Assembly (NCBI RefSeq): GCF_013359905.1
Contig: NZ_JABMCC010000111.1
Location: 124,001-188,000 of the forward strand
Direction of reading: 5' to 3'
DNA: 64,000 nt
DNA from: Paenibacillus taichungensis
GTDB taxonomy: Bacteria > Bacillota > Bacilli > Paenibacillales > Paenibacillaceae
Numbering within the stretch: position 1 is the stretch's first letter; each line of letters starts with the position of its first letter. This document shows positions 44,568-52,563 of the stretch, in pieces. The position numbers and the translations under genes are program-made. The notes under the pieces are model-generated. The model searched no databases, was not told the origin of the DNA, and saw only the letters and a list, made by a program, of their open reading frames with translations.

Positions 44568-45410
44568 ATGGCTGGCGTGGGAGGATCTGTGGAGCTGCGA
44601 CGAAGCTGGCAAAGACTGCTCGGCCTATGGACTGATCGTCCCCGGCGGAAAGGTACGAAGATCGCCGGACGTTATACGATATATGACTTGCTCGGCATGG
44701 GGAGTTATGGACTGACATACCTGTGTACCGATGAACAGACCGGCAAGGATGTGGCGTTAAAAGAATCCAAACCCAGCAAAGGTAGACTCGCTGTACAGTT
44801 GCTGAACAGGGAGGCAGATGTGGTGAATCGGATGGATCATCCGGCTATCCCTAAGTTGCTGGACGTGTTCACATACCGGGCGCGCAGTTACATTGTCACC
44901 GAGTATATCCTTGGGGAGACACTGGAACAGTGCATATTCGAGCAAGGCTGCAAATATACGGAACAGGATTGTCTGGAGCTGGTAAAACAACTGCTGGCTC
45001 CCATTATGCATGTTCATGAGCAGGGATATATTCATGGGGATGTCCGTATTCCGAATGTCATTTTACGTGACGGGCAGATGCACCTGATTGATTTTGGCCT
45101 GGCAAGGCGCATGGGGGAGCCGTTGTTGCCTGAGCTGAAACGTCGGATGCGTGAATTACCTGAGCCTGAATATGAACTGGCTGCACCTGACCAGGATTTG
45201 CAGGATCTCGGTCATTTTCTTTTGTTCATGCTGTATTCCGCTTACGAGCCAGAGAAGGGCCGCAAACCGGCCAGTTGGCAGGAAGAGCTCAAGCTCACGC
45301 CGGAAGTTCGCAATATGCTGGAACGACTACTTGGACTTCGTCCAGGCTATGAAGGTGGGGCGCTGGAATTACAGGCGGATATTGACCGTGTGCTGATGAA
45401 ATTGTGCTGA
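44568..45410 (+). CDS. Ser/Thr protein kinase-like protein
   Basis: 280 residues, cytosolic. A basic 40-residue N-terminus, then a kinase fold: glycine-rich loop LLGMGSYGLTYL, ATP lysine in VALKES, C-helix Glu in NREADVVNRM, catalytic loop YIHGDVRIPNVIL (HGD instead of HRD, with the D and N retained) and metal-binding IDFGLA. Lacks transmembrane and PASTA regions, so it is not the PrkC housekeeping kinase. HGD catalytic loops also occur in RIO/APH-like kinases. I start at ATG 44568 after AGGAG. Target unknown. Confidence 0.83.
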   Translation: MAGVGGSVELRRSWQRLLGLWTDRPRRKGTKIAGRYTIYDLLGMGSYGLTYLCTDEQTGKDVALKESKPSKGRLAVQLLNREADVVNRMDHPAIPKLLDVFTYRARSYIVTEYILGETLEQCIFEQGCKYTEQDCLELVKQLLAPIMHVHEQGYIHGDVRIPNVILRDGQMHLIDFGLARRMGEPLLPELKRRMRELPEPEYELAAPDQDLQDLGHFLLFMLYSAYEPEKGRKPASWQEELKLTPEVRNMLERLLGLRPGYEGGALELQADIDRVLMKLC

Positions 45411-45420
45411 AGAAATAAAT

Positions 45421-45470
45421 AAGGGTTGTTTTGCTAACCGTGAAAACGGCTGGCAGAACAACCCTTTTAA
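45421..45470. terminator. Bidirectional terminator
   Basis: AAGGGTTGTT/AACAACCCTT outer arms with a GC/AACCG inner pairing; serves the kinase gene and the converging Arg/Ser-rich gene. Confidence 0.8.
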
Positions 45471-45496
45471 TACATATACGATGACTTAGCGCCAGT

Positions 45497-45706
45497 CTAG
45501 CTGGAGCTGTATTTCCTGCTTTTATAATAACCGGAGCCGTGGCGGCTATCCCGACGCTTCGCATCCGAAGATGAATAGCGTTGATAGGCACGCTTGCCTG
45601 AGGAACTGCTGTGACGTTTATATGAGTGTCTATCCGATGAGCTGTTACGCCTATGATGAGATGAAGATTTAGAATCGAGGAGTTTGCCGATAATCTTTTT
45701 GAACAT
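45497..45706 (-). CDS. Arg/Ser-rich basic mini-protein
   Basis: 69 residues. A short amphipathic start (MFKKIIGKLLD) is followed by an entirely low-complexity tail of Ser, Arg, Lys, His and Tyr, for example RYSSSDAKRRDSRHGSGYY. It is predicted to be disordered and strongly basic, able to bind nucleic acid or polyanions, with many potential phosphorylation sites. A proper AAAGGATG ribosome binding site precedes the ATG, so the gene is probably real. It converges on the kinase gene. Family not recognised. Confidence 0.6.
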   Translation of the reverse strand: MFKKIIGKLLDSKSSSHHRRNSSSDRHSYKRHSSSSGKRAYQRYSSSDAKRRDSRHGSGYYKSRKYSSS

Positions 45707-45912
45707 GAAAGTTCATCCTTTCGTCTTCAACCGTTTTAAGCATATACGGGGCTCTGTTGGAGTGGGTTTCGGTTTTTTTAAGGGATTATATTCATTGGAC
45801 AGGGGCTAGGCGTATAATAGGATGCTCGAGGATTACACGGAATTTTTTATTTTGAGCATTTCGCGTTACAATAGAAGACAGGATGAGATTTTAACGGACA
45901 GGAGTAGTTGTA

Positions 45913-46659
45913 ATGATTACGTTGAAGACCAAAGAACAAATCGAACTTATGAAGAAGGCCGGAGAAATTCTTGCCGCATGCCATAGAGAAATCGCTGGAA
46001 TGATCCGTCCAGGGATCACGACACAGGAAATTGATCAGTTTGCAGAAGCTTTTATGAAGAAAAATGGCGCCACGCCGGAACAAAAGGGATACAACGGGTA
46101 CCAATATGCGACATGTGCGTCGGTTAATGATGTGATCTGTCATGGATTTCCGGGGAAATATGTACTGCAGGATGGAGACATCGTTACGATTGATATGGTC
46201 GTGAATCTGAACGGCTGGCTGGCCGATTCCGCGTGGTCGTATGCGGTGGGTCAGGTGACTCCGGAAGCACAACATCTATTGGACGTTACCAAAACATCTC
46301 TCTACAAAGGGATTGAACTGGCTGTGATCGGCAACCGGATCGGTGATATCTCCAATGCGATTCAGACGTATGCGGAAGGTGAAGGTCTATCGGTTGTCCG
46401 TGAATTTATCGGTCACGGAATTGGAGAGAAAATGCATGAGGAACCACAGGTGCCTCACTACGGCCCACCACATCGTGGTCCACGTCTCAAGGAAGGCATG
46501 GTTATTACGATTGAGCCGATGCTGAACATTGGTACGTACCGTAGCAAGCTGGACTCGGATGGTTGGACAGCGCGTACTCAGGATGGGAGTCTGTCAGCCC
46601 AATATGAGCATACGATTGCCATTACAGCAGATGGTCCTGTCATTCTGACTGCTCAATAA
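45913..46659 (+). CDS. map: Type I methionine aminopeptidase
   Basis: 248 residues with the pita-bread fold. The metal ligands are in DGDIVTIDMVV (Asp), GWLADSAWSY (Asp), GHGIGEKMHEEP (His), TIEPML (Glu) and QYEHTIAI (Glu). It removes initiator methionine from nascent proteins. Start ATG 45913 has AGGAG. It stands alone here, not in the ribosomal-protein operon, so it may be a second map paralogue. Confidence 0.93.
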   Translation: MITLKTKEQIELMKKAGEILAACHREIAGMIRPGITTQEIDQFAEAFMKKNGATPEQKGYNGYQYATCASVNDVICHGFPGKYVLQDGDIVTIDMVVNLNGWLADSAWSYAVGQVTPEAQHLLDVTKTSLYKGIELAVIGNRIGDISNAIQTYAEGEGLSVVREFIGHGIGEKMHEEPQVPHYGPPHRGPRLKEGMVITIEPMLNIGTYRSKLDSDGWTARTQDGSLSAQYEHTIAITADGPVILTAQ

Positions 46660-46830
46660 TGGCTCCAAATGTCTCCAATGTGATGATATTTGCATATTTC
46701 AAGGCGGCCCACGTTTGTGATCCGCCTGTTTCGGTTTAAACTATTTAGAGGCGATACACATAGAGCCGGTGGTGAATGATATCAGCTGACAGAGGGTTAA
46801 CCCCTGTCCACTGGCAAGAAGGAGGTCATT

Positions 46831-47847
46831 TTGGTGTCTGAAAATAAACAGATCGTACTTGCGTCTCGTCCCGAAGGTGCCCCATCCAGAGAAGACTTTA
46901 AATTCATTGATGCACCGCTTCCTGAACCGGATGCAGGACAAGTCCTGGTACGTACGCTATATTTGTCTGTAGATCCATACATGCGGGGCCGCATGAAAGA
47001 TACAAAATCCTATGCTCCCCCCTATGCGTTGAATGAAGTGATTAAGGGCGGAACGATTGGGCAGGTGGTGGAGTCTTCAGAACCCAATCTGCGCAAAGGG
47101 GATTTGGTATCCGGCATGTGGGGCTGGCAGCAGTATGCAGCCGTAAATACAGGGGATATTTCACTGATTGATACAGAAGAGGCTCCAATTACGGCTTACC
47201 TGGGCGCGCTTGGCATGACCGGTTTGACCGCTTATTTTGGCATGGAAGACATCGGTAAGCCAAAGGACGGCGAAACGGTAGTTGTATCGGGAGCAGCCGG
47301 AGCGGTAGGTATGATTGCGGGCCAGATCGCCAAGATTGTAGGTGCGCGTGTAATCGGGATTGCAGGTTCTGACGAAAAATGTGCTTATCTGAAAGAAAAA
47401 CTAGGATTCGATGTGGTGTTAAACTATAAGCACGAAGAGGATATGTCCGCTGCCATTGAACGGGCTTGCCCGGCTGGGGTAGACGTTTATTTCGACAATG
47501 TTGGCGGTGAAATCTCCGATGCAGTATTGCGCCATATTAATCGGAATGCACGTATTCCACTCTGTGGACAGATTTCGTCATATAATCTGGAGAAACCTGA
47601 CATAGGCATGCGCCCGCAGACGTTACTGTTAACGAATACAGCGTTAATGAAAGGCTTTCTGGTGGGTGACTATGCTAAGTCCTTTAAGGAAGGCCGAGCC
47701 AAACTAGCAAAATGGATCAAGGAAGGCCACATTCAGTTTGAAGAAAACATTGTGGAAGGTTTTGACCAGACGCCTGAAGCATTTATGGGCCTCTTCTCTG
47801 GAGATAACCTGGGCAAACAGCTTGTAAAGGTTGCGGACCCCGAATAG
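46831..47847 (+). CDS. MDR-family NADP-dependent oxidoreductase
   Basis: 338 residues of the medium-chain reductase superfamily, leukotriene B4 dehydrogenase/CurA-like branch. DPYMRGRMKD near the start is typical, with the nucleotide motif VSGAAGAVGMIAGQIAKI and YFDNVGGEISD. Likely reduces enones or 2-alkenals with NADPH. Start is TTG 46831 or GTG 46834, both well spaced from AAGGAGG. No zinc ligands, as expected for this branch. Confidence 0.88.
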   Translation: MVSENKQIVLASRPEGAPSREDFKFIDAPLPEPDAGQVLVRTLYLSVDPYMRGRMKDTKSYAPPYALNEVIKGGTIGQVVESSEPNLRKGDLVSGMWGWQQYAAVNTGDISLIDTEEAPITAYLGALGMTGLTAYFGMEDIGKPKDGETVVVSGAAGAVGMIAGQIAKIVGARVIGIAGSDEKCAYLKEKLGFDVVLNYKHEEDMSAAIERACPAGVDVYFDNVGGEISDAVLRHINRNARIPLCGQISSYNLEKPDIGMRPQTLLLTNTALMKGFLVGDYAKSFKEGRAKLAKWIKEGHIQFEENIVEGFDQTPEAFMGLFSGDNLGKQLVKVADPE

Positions 47848-47880
47848 ATATAGAATTCCTTGAATATATGCCAGAACAGG

Positions 47881-47927
47881 AAAAGACACGTTCCGCACGG
47901 TGAAGTGCAAAGAACGTGTCTTTTTAG
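47881..47927. terminator. Bidirectional terminator
   Basis: Perfect 12-bp stem AAAAGACACGTT/AACGTGTCTTTT with an inner GCAC/GTGC hairpin, A-run and T-run. Confidence 0.88.
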
Positions 47928-47949
47928 TTGTTAGGATGTTGCGATGAAG

Positions 47950-48435
47950 CTAAGATTCGGCAGCAACAACTTCCTTATAGTGCTTGTACATATATACCCG
48001 CCAGCGTACGATCATACCGAAGGCCAGAAGGAAGAACAATCCACCCGTTTGAGGAATGCTCACATAACGCTGAATGACTTCATGCAGGATTAGACGTATT
48101 GCAAGCAATCCAAGCAGAATGAACGCGAAGCTTCGTGAACGGGTGGCAAAAATTTCTTCATTAACTCGTTCAAAGCGAGTACTGCGAATGAGGGGATACG
48201 AGAATATAAACCAGCCCACCAACAGCGCGATAAGTGCCCATAGAAGCGGAACATGTGTCTCAGGTACAACAAACATGAGAAAACCCGTACTCATTCCTAA
48301 CGGAGGAATAAGTATTTTGCGAATGGTCACCGGACGGTGGCTGGCTTTCATTCGAATAAAAATGGCAAGTAGGGCCATGACGAGCATACCCAGAGTTGCA
48401 CCGATCTGAAGGTAAGACGGACTGATTTGAGCCAC
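47950..48435 (-). CDS. ccdC: CcdC-like membrane protein
   Basis: 161 residues with four to five transmembrane helices, the length and pattern of Bacillus CcdC (DUF1453), an accessory protein of cytochrome c biogenesis. Features include an FIRMKASHRPVTIRKILIPP loop and RSRSFAFILLGLL. I start at GTG 48435, preceded by GAGGGAG; the open frame to 48663 lacks similarity. No ccdA or resA lies next to it. Confidence 0.82.
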   Translation of the reverse strand: MAQISPSYLQIGATLGMLVMALLAIFIRMKASHRPVTIRKILIPPLGMSTGFLMFVVPETHVPLLWALIALLVGWFIFSYPLIRSTRFERVNEEIFATRSRSFAFILLGLLAIRLILHEVIQRYVSIPQTGGLFFLLAFGMIVRWRVYMYKHYKEVVAAES

Positions 48436-48704
48436 GTAAAACTCCCTCTTTCTGGAATAATATGTTATCCGGACATCCGGAATATGATGCGAATTACCGG
48501 AATTTTCTGTTTCTATTATATCACAAACGAAGAAAGCCGATAGAATGCTTAGTGTATCATTTACCCGGTTTGTATATAGAGGGTTCATTTGAAAAATTTG
48601 TATTATTGTACCCAGTGTGAGGCGGTTTATTCGAGTAAGGGAATTCAGGAAATGAACGAACATGTAGGGTCATAAAAATCGACGGTTACAAGACAGATAA
48701 CCAC

Positions 48705-48899
48705 GTGGGTCATATAGAGCTTGTCATGCGAATGCACAAACATATGAAACAGATGAAAGGGCGTGGACGTATTATATACATTCCCGATCCGGTCTATGGG
48801 TGGATGGGCTACAGAAGGAACGACAGTAATAAGGGAAAGGAGTATTATGCCGATCATAGTAATACCTTGGAACAGAGCAAGGAGGAATACGCTTCATGA
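48705..48899 (+). CDS. Small basic ORF coupled to secreted protein gene
   Basis: 64 residues from GTG 48705 (MGHIELVMRMHKHMKQMKG then RIIYIPDPVYGWMGYRR) with an ATGA overlap to the following gene. The open frame continues upstream to 48639 without a start codon and reads protein-like (VIKIDGYKTDNH), so a truncated gene is possible. Its own ribosome binding site is poor. Function unknown. Confidence 0.4.
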   Translation: MGHIELVMRMHKHMKQMKGRGRIIYIPDPVYGWMGYRRNDSNKGKEYYADHSNTLEQSKEEYAS

Positions 48900-50026
48900 A
48901 TAGAAGTCGCAGGCCGCTCACGGGATGGACATTGGCTTGTCTGACCGTGGTATCAGTGGTCCTGGTTATCCCCTGGATTTTGTGGCAATCACAGGCACCG
49001 ACACCGCTTAACATCATGATTGTTGACAAAAGTAAACCGGACTTGTCCTATGTAGGGCATAAGGGACTAGTCTGGATTCTGAATCAGCAGAAGATTGTCC
49101 AACAGACAGGGGAACATTATACGTATGAAGAAGACTACTACGGATATGATATACAGAACGGAATCTCCCGGATTGAACGGAAATTGCCGGATGAGGTGAC
49201 CGACACGGACCTGATCTATCTGACGGCGAATCATCATATTTCATCTACAGATACGAATGAACGTATACAAGGCAAAGCTTATGAAGGTCTTACGATATAT
49301 GATGCGCACAAAATTCGTGAAGCTGCAACCAAAGGCGTAACGATTGTCGCTGAGTTTAGCGCCTTGTCGAATTCTGTTTCGAACATGACAAGAGAGCAAT
49401 TGTATCCGATTCTGGGCATGAAAAGCAGCGGATGGCAGGGGAGATCGGTATCGGATCTGCAGAGCTTGGATGAAGTGCCACAGAAGGTACGAATGAACTA
49501 TGAGCTTAGGGAGAAAAAGGAGTGGCCCTATCATGGAGCAGGTATTGTACTGATTCATGAGGATGGACGTGTGATTGTACTGAAGCAAGGCCGTGATGTA
49601 AAAACCGGTGACATAAAGCTCTCCTTTACACAGGAAGGTGGGAAATGGAGTGGAATTACCCGGGATATCCATTACAGCGAATGGTTTGACATCATTGTGC
49701 CCGAGCAACAGGCTACTGTACTGGCCTGGTATAAGACGGATCTAACGGAGAATGGTCAGCAGAAACTGATGGACGCAGGTATTCCGGTGGAATTCGCTGC
49801 TCTTATCCGGCATGAGGGATATAATCGGACATATTATATGGCAGGGTCCTTCGGTGAGCTGGAGCATTATTCGTTCTGGCGCCGTATTAAGGGGTGGGAT
49901 GTGGTGAAAACGAGGCTCACACCGGATCAAAAGGGCGTCCCGGATCGGTTTTACTGGAAAGTATATGTACCCGTGATGAAGAAGATTTTGCAGGAAGTCC
50001 AGACAGGGCAAGCACCCTGGCAATAG
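48896..50026 (+). CDS. Conserved-looking membrane-anchored unknown protein
   Basis: 376 residues with an uncleaved or signal-like hydrophobic helix (about 11-30, WTLACLTVVSVVLVIPWI) and an extracytoplasmic remainder. Alternating hydrophobic strands (LNIMIVDKS, TDLIYLTANHH, GVTIVAEFS, HGAGIVLIH) suggest an alpha/beta fold akin to the glutamine amidotransferase-like superfamily, but no catalytic triad can be assigned. GGAGG lies nine bases before the ATG. I recognise no named family. Confidence 0.7.
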   Translation: MNRSRRPLTGWTLACLTVVSVVLVIPWILWQSQAPTPLNIMIVDKSKPDLSYVGHKGLVWILNQQKIVQQTGEHYTYEEDYYGYDIQNGISRIERKLPDEVTDTDLIYLTANHHISSTDTNERIQGKAYEGLTIYDAHKIREAATKGVTIVAEFSALSNSVSNMTREQLYPILGMKSSGWQGRSVSDLQSLDEVPQKVRMNYELREKKEWPYHGAGIVLIHEDGRVIVLKQGRDVKTGDIKLSFTQEGGKWSGITRDIHYSEWFDIIVPEQQATVLAWYKTDLTENGQQKLMDAGIPVEFAALIRHEGYNRTYYMAGSFGELEHYSFWRRIKGWDVVKTRLTPDQKGVPDRFYWKVYVPVMKKILQEVQTGQAPWQ

Positions 50027-50067
50027 AAAAACCGTTCCTTTGGTAGCGGGACGGTAGGATACATAAG

Positions 50068-50094
50068 GAGGGCTGCAGATCATCTGCAGCCCTC
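50068..50094. terminator. Stem-loop between converging genes
   Basis: Perfect 12-bp stem GAGGGCTGCAGA/TCTGCAGCCCTC with a three-base loop; only short T-runs on either side. Confidence 0.65.
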
Positions 50095-50123
50095 TTCCAT
50101 TTGGCATCAAGATATATCAGGTT

Positions 50124-50693
50124 TTAAGAATGAAGATGTCGCAGCCCATTCAGGAAAGCGGCCACGGACAGTTGCAGGCTCTCATCCGGGTCAAAGTTCA
50201 TACCGAAGCCACCTTTTTCACCCATGGAGGCGAAGCCGTGGCAAAGACTGCGTAAACCGCGAACGGCATGGAGCGTTTCCGCTTCACTTAGCGTATAGGG
50301 CTGCAACAGGCGGAGCAGCAGATCTAGGGCAGCTGTACTCTCCACAACGAGCTGCGGTTCCTGACGGTCCGGGGCATGGAAAAAGGCTTCGTATAGCCCT
50401 GGATGCTTGCGGACGAAGCCGATATATGCGGCAGCGACCTCCTGAATGGCTTCGTCACCCGAACGGCCGACAGAAGCCTCAGTTAATGCAAGCCTGAGCT
50501 GCTGTGCGGACATCAACGCCATTTCCTGGCGAAGCCCGGGAAGACCGTTGATGTGGTTATAAAGCGACGGGGAGCGCACGTCCAGCCGCTGGGCCAGAGC
50601 GGCCAGTGTTAGCGAATGGAATCCGTCGCTGTCGGCAAGCTGGGCGGCGGCACTTAACAGAGCGCCGCGATCCAGCCCTTGGCGGGGGCTCAC
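50124..50693 (-). CDS. TetR-family regulator (WHG-type C-terminus)
   Basis: 189 residues. The N-terminal HTH reads LSAAAQLADSDGFHSLTLAALAQ and VRSPSLYNHINGL; the C-terminal ligand domain is of the TetR_C_33/WHG type (AYIGFVRKHPGLYEAFF). It follows the metallo-beta-lactamase gene with a four-base ATGA overlap and probably represses their common promoter through the palindrome at 51432-51471. The DNA is conspicuously GC-rich compared with neighbours. Confidence 0.87.
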   Translation of the reverse strand: MSPRQGLDRGALLSAAAQLADSDGFHSLTLAALAQRLDVRSPSLYNHINGLPGLRQEMALMSAQQLRLALTEASVGRSGDEAIQEVAAAYIGFVRKHPGLYEAFFHAPDRQEPQLVVESTAALDLLLRLLQPYTLSEAETLHAVRGLRSLCHGFASMGEKGGFGMNFDPDESLQLSVAAFLNGLRHLHS

Positions 50694-51418
50694 AGATGCC
50701 CCCCGGCAGGGCGCAGCCGCTGCTCTGCGTCTGCCGTAGCTGCGCGCATAGCCGCGGCGGGCTGACGCAGCATTCGTCCGTGCCCTACAGCGAGCACGGA
50801 CGGCTCCAGCTCAGCCAGGCGCTTGGCGCTGGCAAGAGCAAGTTCACGGTTCCACGTCGCCAGCGCGGGGAACGGAAAGAGCGGGCGCAGGCGGCCGGAT
50901 ACGGCGAGGCCACCGTGCAGCTGATACGCGTCGCCTGCGATGAGCACGCGGCTGCGCGTATCCATGAAGGCCATATGGCCCGGCGTATGGCCTGGGGTAG
51001 CAATGGCGACCAGGGATCCGATCCGGTCGCCGTCATCGAGCAAGCGATCCGGCCGGGTGCGGATCGCTTTGGGTACACTGCCGCGTACCGGAGTCTGCGG
51101 CTCGCCGGGAAGCAGGGAGGCGTCTCCGGCCAGCAGCGGGGCATCTCTTCTGGAGATGCAGACCTCGGCTTTAGGCAGCGCATCCTTAAGGCCATCCAGT
51201 GCACCAACATGGTCGCCATGGGCGTGAGTCAGAATGATTCTGGTAATCGGTTTACCCAGGGATTGTGCAGTAGACAGAATCCCCTTCAGACTGAATGGCA
51301 TTCCAGCATCAATAAGGGTAAACCCATCTTTTTCTTCAACAAGATATACGTTCACAGGAAAGAGGCGCGGAAGGAATGAAACTTGGACAACATCATGCTC
51401 ACGTGTAATTCGCATCAT
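50690..51418 (-). CDS. Metallo-beta-lactamase-fold hydrolase
   Basis: 242 residues with the metal motif LTHAHGDHVGALDGL, further ligands in ATPGHTPGHMAF and AGDAYQLHGG, and VLAVGHGRML near the end. The family includes lactonases, glyoxalase II-like enzymes and others; the substrate is unknown and antibiotic hydrolysis is not implied. I start at ATG 51418, well spaced after AAGGAGG; the GTG at 51529 would cross the promoter. The first 75 codons have ordinary base composition, the rest is very GC-rich. Confidence 0.87.
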   Translation of the reverse strand: MMRITREHDVVQVSFLPRLFPVNVYLVEEKDGFTLIDAGMPFSLKGILSTAQSLGKPITRIILTHAHGDHVGALDGLKDALPKAEVCISRRDAPLLAGDASLLPGEPQTPVRGSVPKAIRTRPDRLLDDGDRIGSLVAIATPGHTPGHMAFMDTRSRVLIAGDAYQLHGGLAVSGRLRPLFPFPALATWNRELALASAKRLAELEPSVLAVGHGRMLRQPAAAMRAATADAEQRLRPAGGHL

Positions 51419-51431
51419 TAAATCCTCCTTA

Positions 51432-51477
51432 AAACTAATGTTGTTAGTAATATAACTAATAGCATTAGTTTTTGCAA
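51432..51477 (-). promoter_or_regulatory. Promoter and TetR operator of the MBL-TetR operon
   Basis: On the minus strand: TTGCAA (51477-51472), 17-base spacer, TATATT (51454-51449). A 40-bp hyphenated palindrome centred at 51451.5 covers it: outer arms AAACTAATG (51432) and CATTAGTTT (51463-51471), inner arms TTAGT (51444) and ACTAA (51455). Confidence 0.75.
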
Positions 51478-51544
51478 TACCCCATGTAGATTTGCTTAAA
51501 AAATAGGATATTTTAAAATCCCAAAACACTTTACAAAAAAAGCG

Positions 51545-51573
51545 TTTTCAAAATAGGAATAACCGATTATAAT
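51545..51573 (+). promoter_or_regulatory. Candidate promoter of an orphan short transcript
   Basis: TTTTCA (51545-51550), 17-base spacer, consensus TATAAT (51568-51573). Confidence 0.4.
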
Positions 51574-51579
51574 AATCTC

Positions 51580-51642
51580 GTAAGCCCTTTCATATGTCTA
51601 TCTTATTGGAGCCTTTCGCGAAGCGATAGGCTCACTTTTTTT
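51580..51642 (+). ncRNA. Candidate small RNA with intrinsic terminator
   Basis: No gene on this strand precedes the perfect terminator at 51609-51642 (GAGCCT/AGGCTC and TCGC/GCGA arms, then seven T), but a TATAAT lies about 35 bases upstream of it. A transcript of about 62 bases would result. No ORF inside. Confidence 0.35.
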
Positions 51643-51756
51643 GTTCTGTTCCCTCAAAACACGGAGGAACTCAACCTTTTTACTAAGCCTGTGAAGGGCC
51701 TGTATATACTGGTATGACAGGGGATATTGGGTTTTCTAACCCCTAAGTTGAGAGTG

Positions 51757-51794
51757 TTGACAAACATAACTGTTATTCCTATAATAACAGTTAT
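51757..51794 (+). promoter_or_regulatory. Consensus promoter with Rrf2 operator
   Basis: TTGACA (51757-51762), 17-base spacer, TATAAT (51780-51785), a full consensus match. An inverted repeat with 12-base arms ATAACTGTTATT (51766) and AATAACAGTTAT (51783-51794), separated by five bases, covers the spacer and -10. Confidence 0.8.
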
Positions 51795-51850
51795 ACTTAC
51801 CTTGGATTGAATTTTCATCGGTGAACGATATGCCGGGAAGGGAGTAAGTA

Positions 51851-52315
51851 ATGAACAGTGAATTTACCATTGCTGTGCACTGTCTGGTCTTTCTGTCCAT
51901 GAAGGATGAGTGTATGGCCAATAGTGAAGACTTGTCTCAAAGTGTGGGTACGCATCCAGCCAGAGTACGCAAGGTGCTTAGTGTGCTGCGGAAGCATGGA
52001 TACCTAACAACCAAGGAAGGTGCTCACGGTGGATATCTGCTCAGCCGTCCGAGTGATGAAATCAAGCTTGGAGAACTGTACAGACTGGTAGCGGGTGGAT
52101 CACTTGGTCCCAGCTGGTGTTCGGGAGAATCCGGTTCAACATGCGTTGTTTCTTCCAATATGCAGGGTGTGATGGGAAGCATCTACGATGGAGGCGAAGA
52201 GGCACTGAGTGCTTATTTTGACCGTATATCCATTGAGGATGTGAAGCATCGTATCGGTAATGGGGAAGAATGTTCTTTGTCTATGGAACCCTTGTCCATG
52301 AAGGATAGGTCGTGA
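51851..52315 (+). CDS. Rrf2-family transcriptional regulator
   Basis: 154 residues. HTH NSEDLSQSVGTHPARVRKVLS with wing GYLTTKEGAHGGYLL typical of Rrf2/IscR-like repressors (YwnA branch). Cysteines: one in the first helix (AVHCL), one in DECMA and a pair in WCSGESGSTCVV; the spacing is not the IscR cluster pattern, so thiol-based redox sensing is possible. Start ATG 51851 after GGGAG. The operator over its own promoter suggests autorepression; the nitroreductase downstream is the likely co-target. Confidence 0.87.
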   Translation: MNSEFTIAVHCLVFLSMKDECMANSEDLSQSVGTHPARVRKVLSVLRKHGYLTTKEGAHGGYLLSRPSDEIKLGELYRLVAGGSLGPSWCSGESGSTCVVSSNMQGVMGSIYDGGEEALSAYFDRISIEDVKHRIGNGEECSLSMEPLSMKDRS

Positions 52316-52563
52316 CAGAACTGATCGTTAACAGCTCTTCATGACCTGGCCTTGGACTGTTGCTGTCAGGCATGGTGGACAGGCTATATAAGGGCGTTTG
52401 CTCCGGTTGTAAGATCCGTTGATGTTTCAGGCGATTCCGGGCATAACGTGAACACAGATGGAAGCGATCGTCTGCGCTGATGTTATTTTCGGAAGGTGAG
52501 TACTCGGTAGAGTTTGGCCTTGCGAACGTAAAAAAATAAAAAAGAACTTGGGGAGTGGAACGC

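Noticed and set aside
44541-45410. Kinase as an active eukaryotic-type sensor like PrkC
   Set aside because: No transmembrane helix or PASTA domains, and HGD instead of HRD, so I only call it kinase-like.
50690-51418. Metallo-beta-lactamase as an antibiotic-resistance enzyme
   Set aside because: The fold is shared by many hydrolases and the sequence shows no subclass B1-B3 specific pattern beyond the metal motif.
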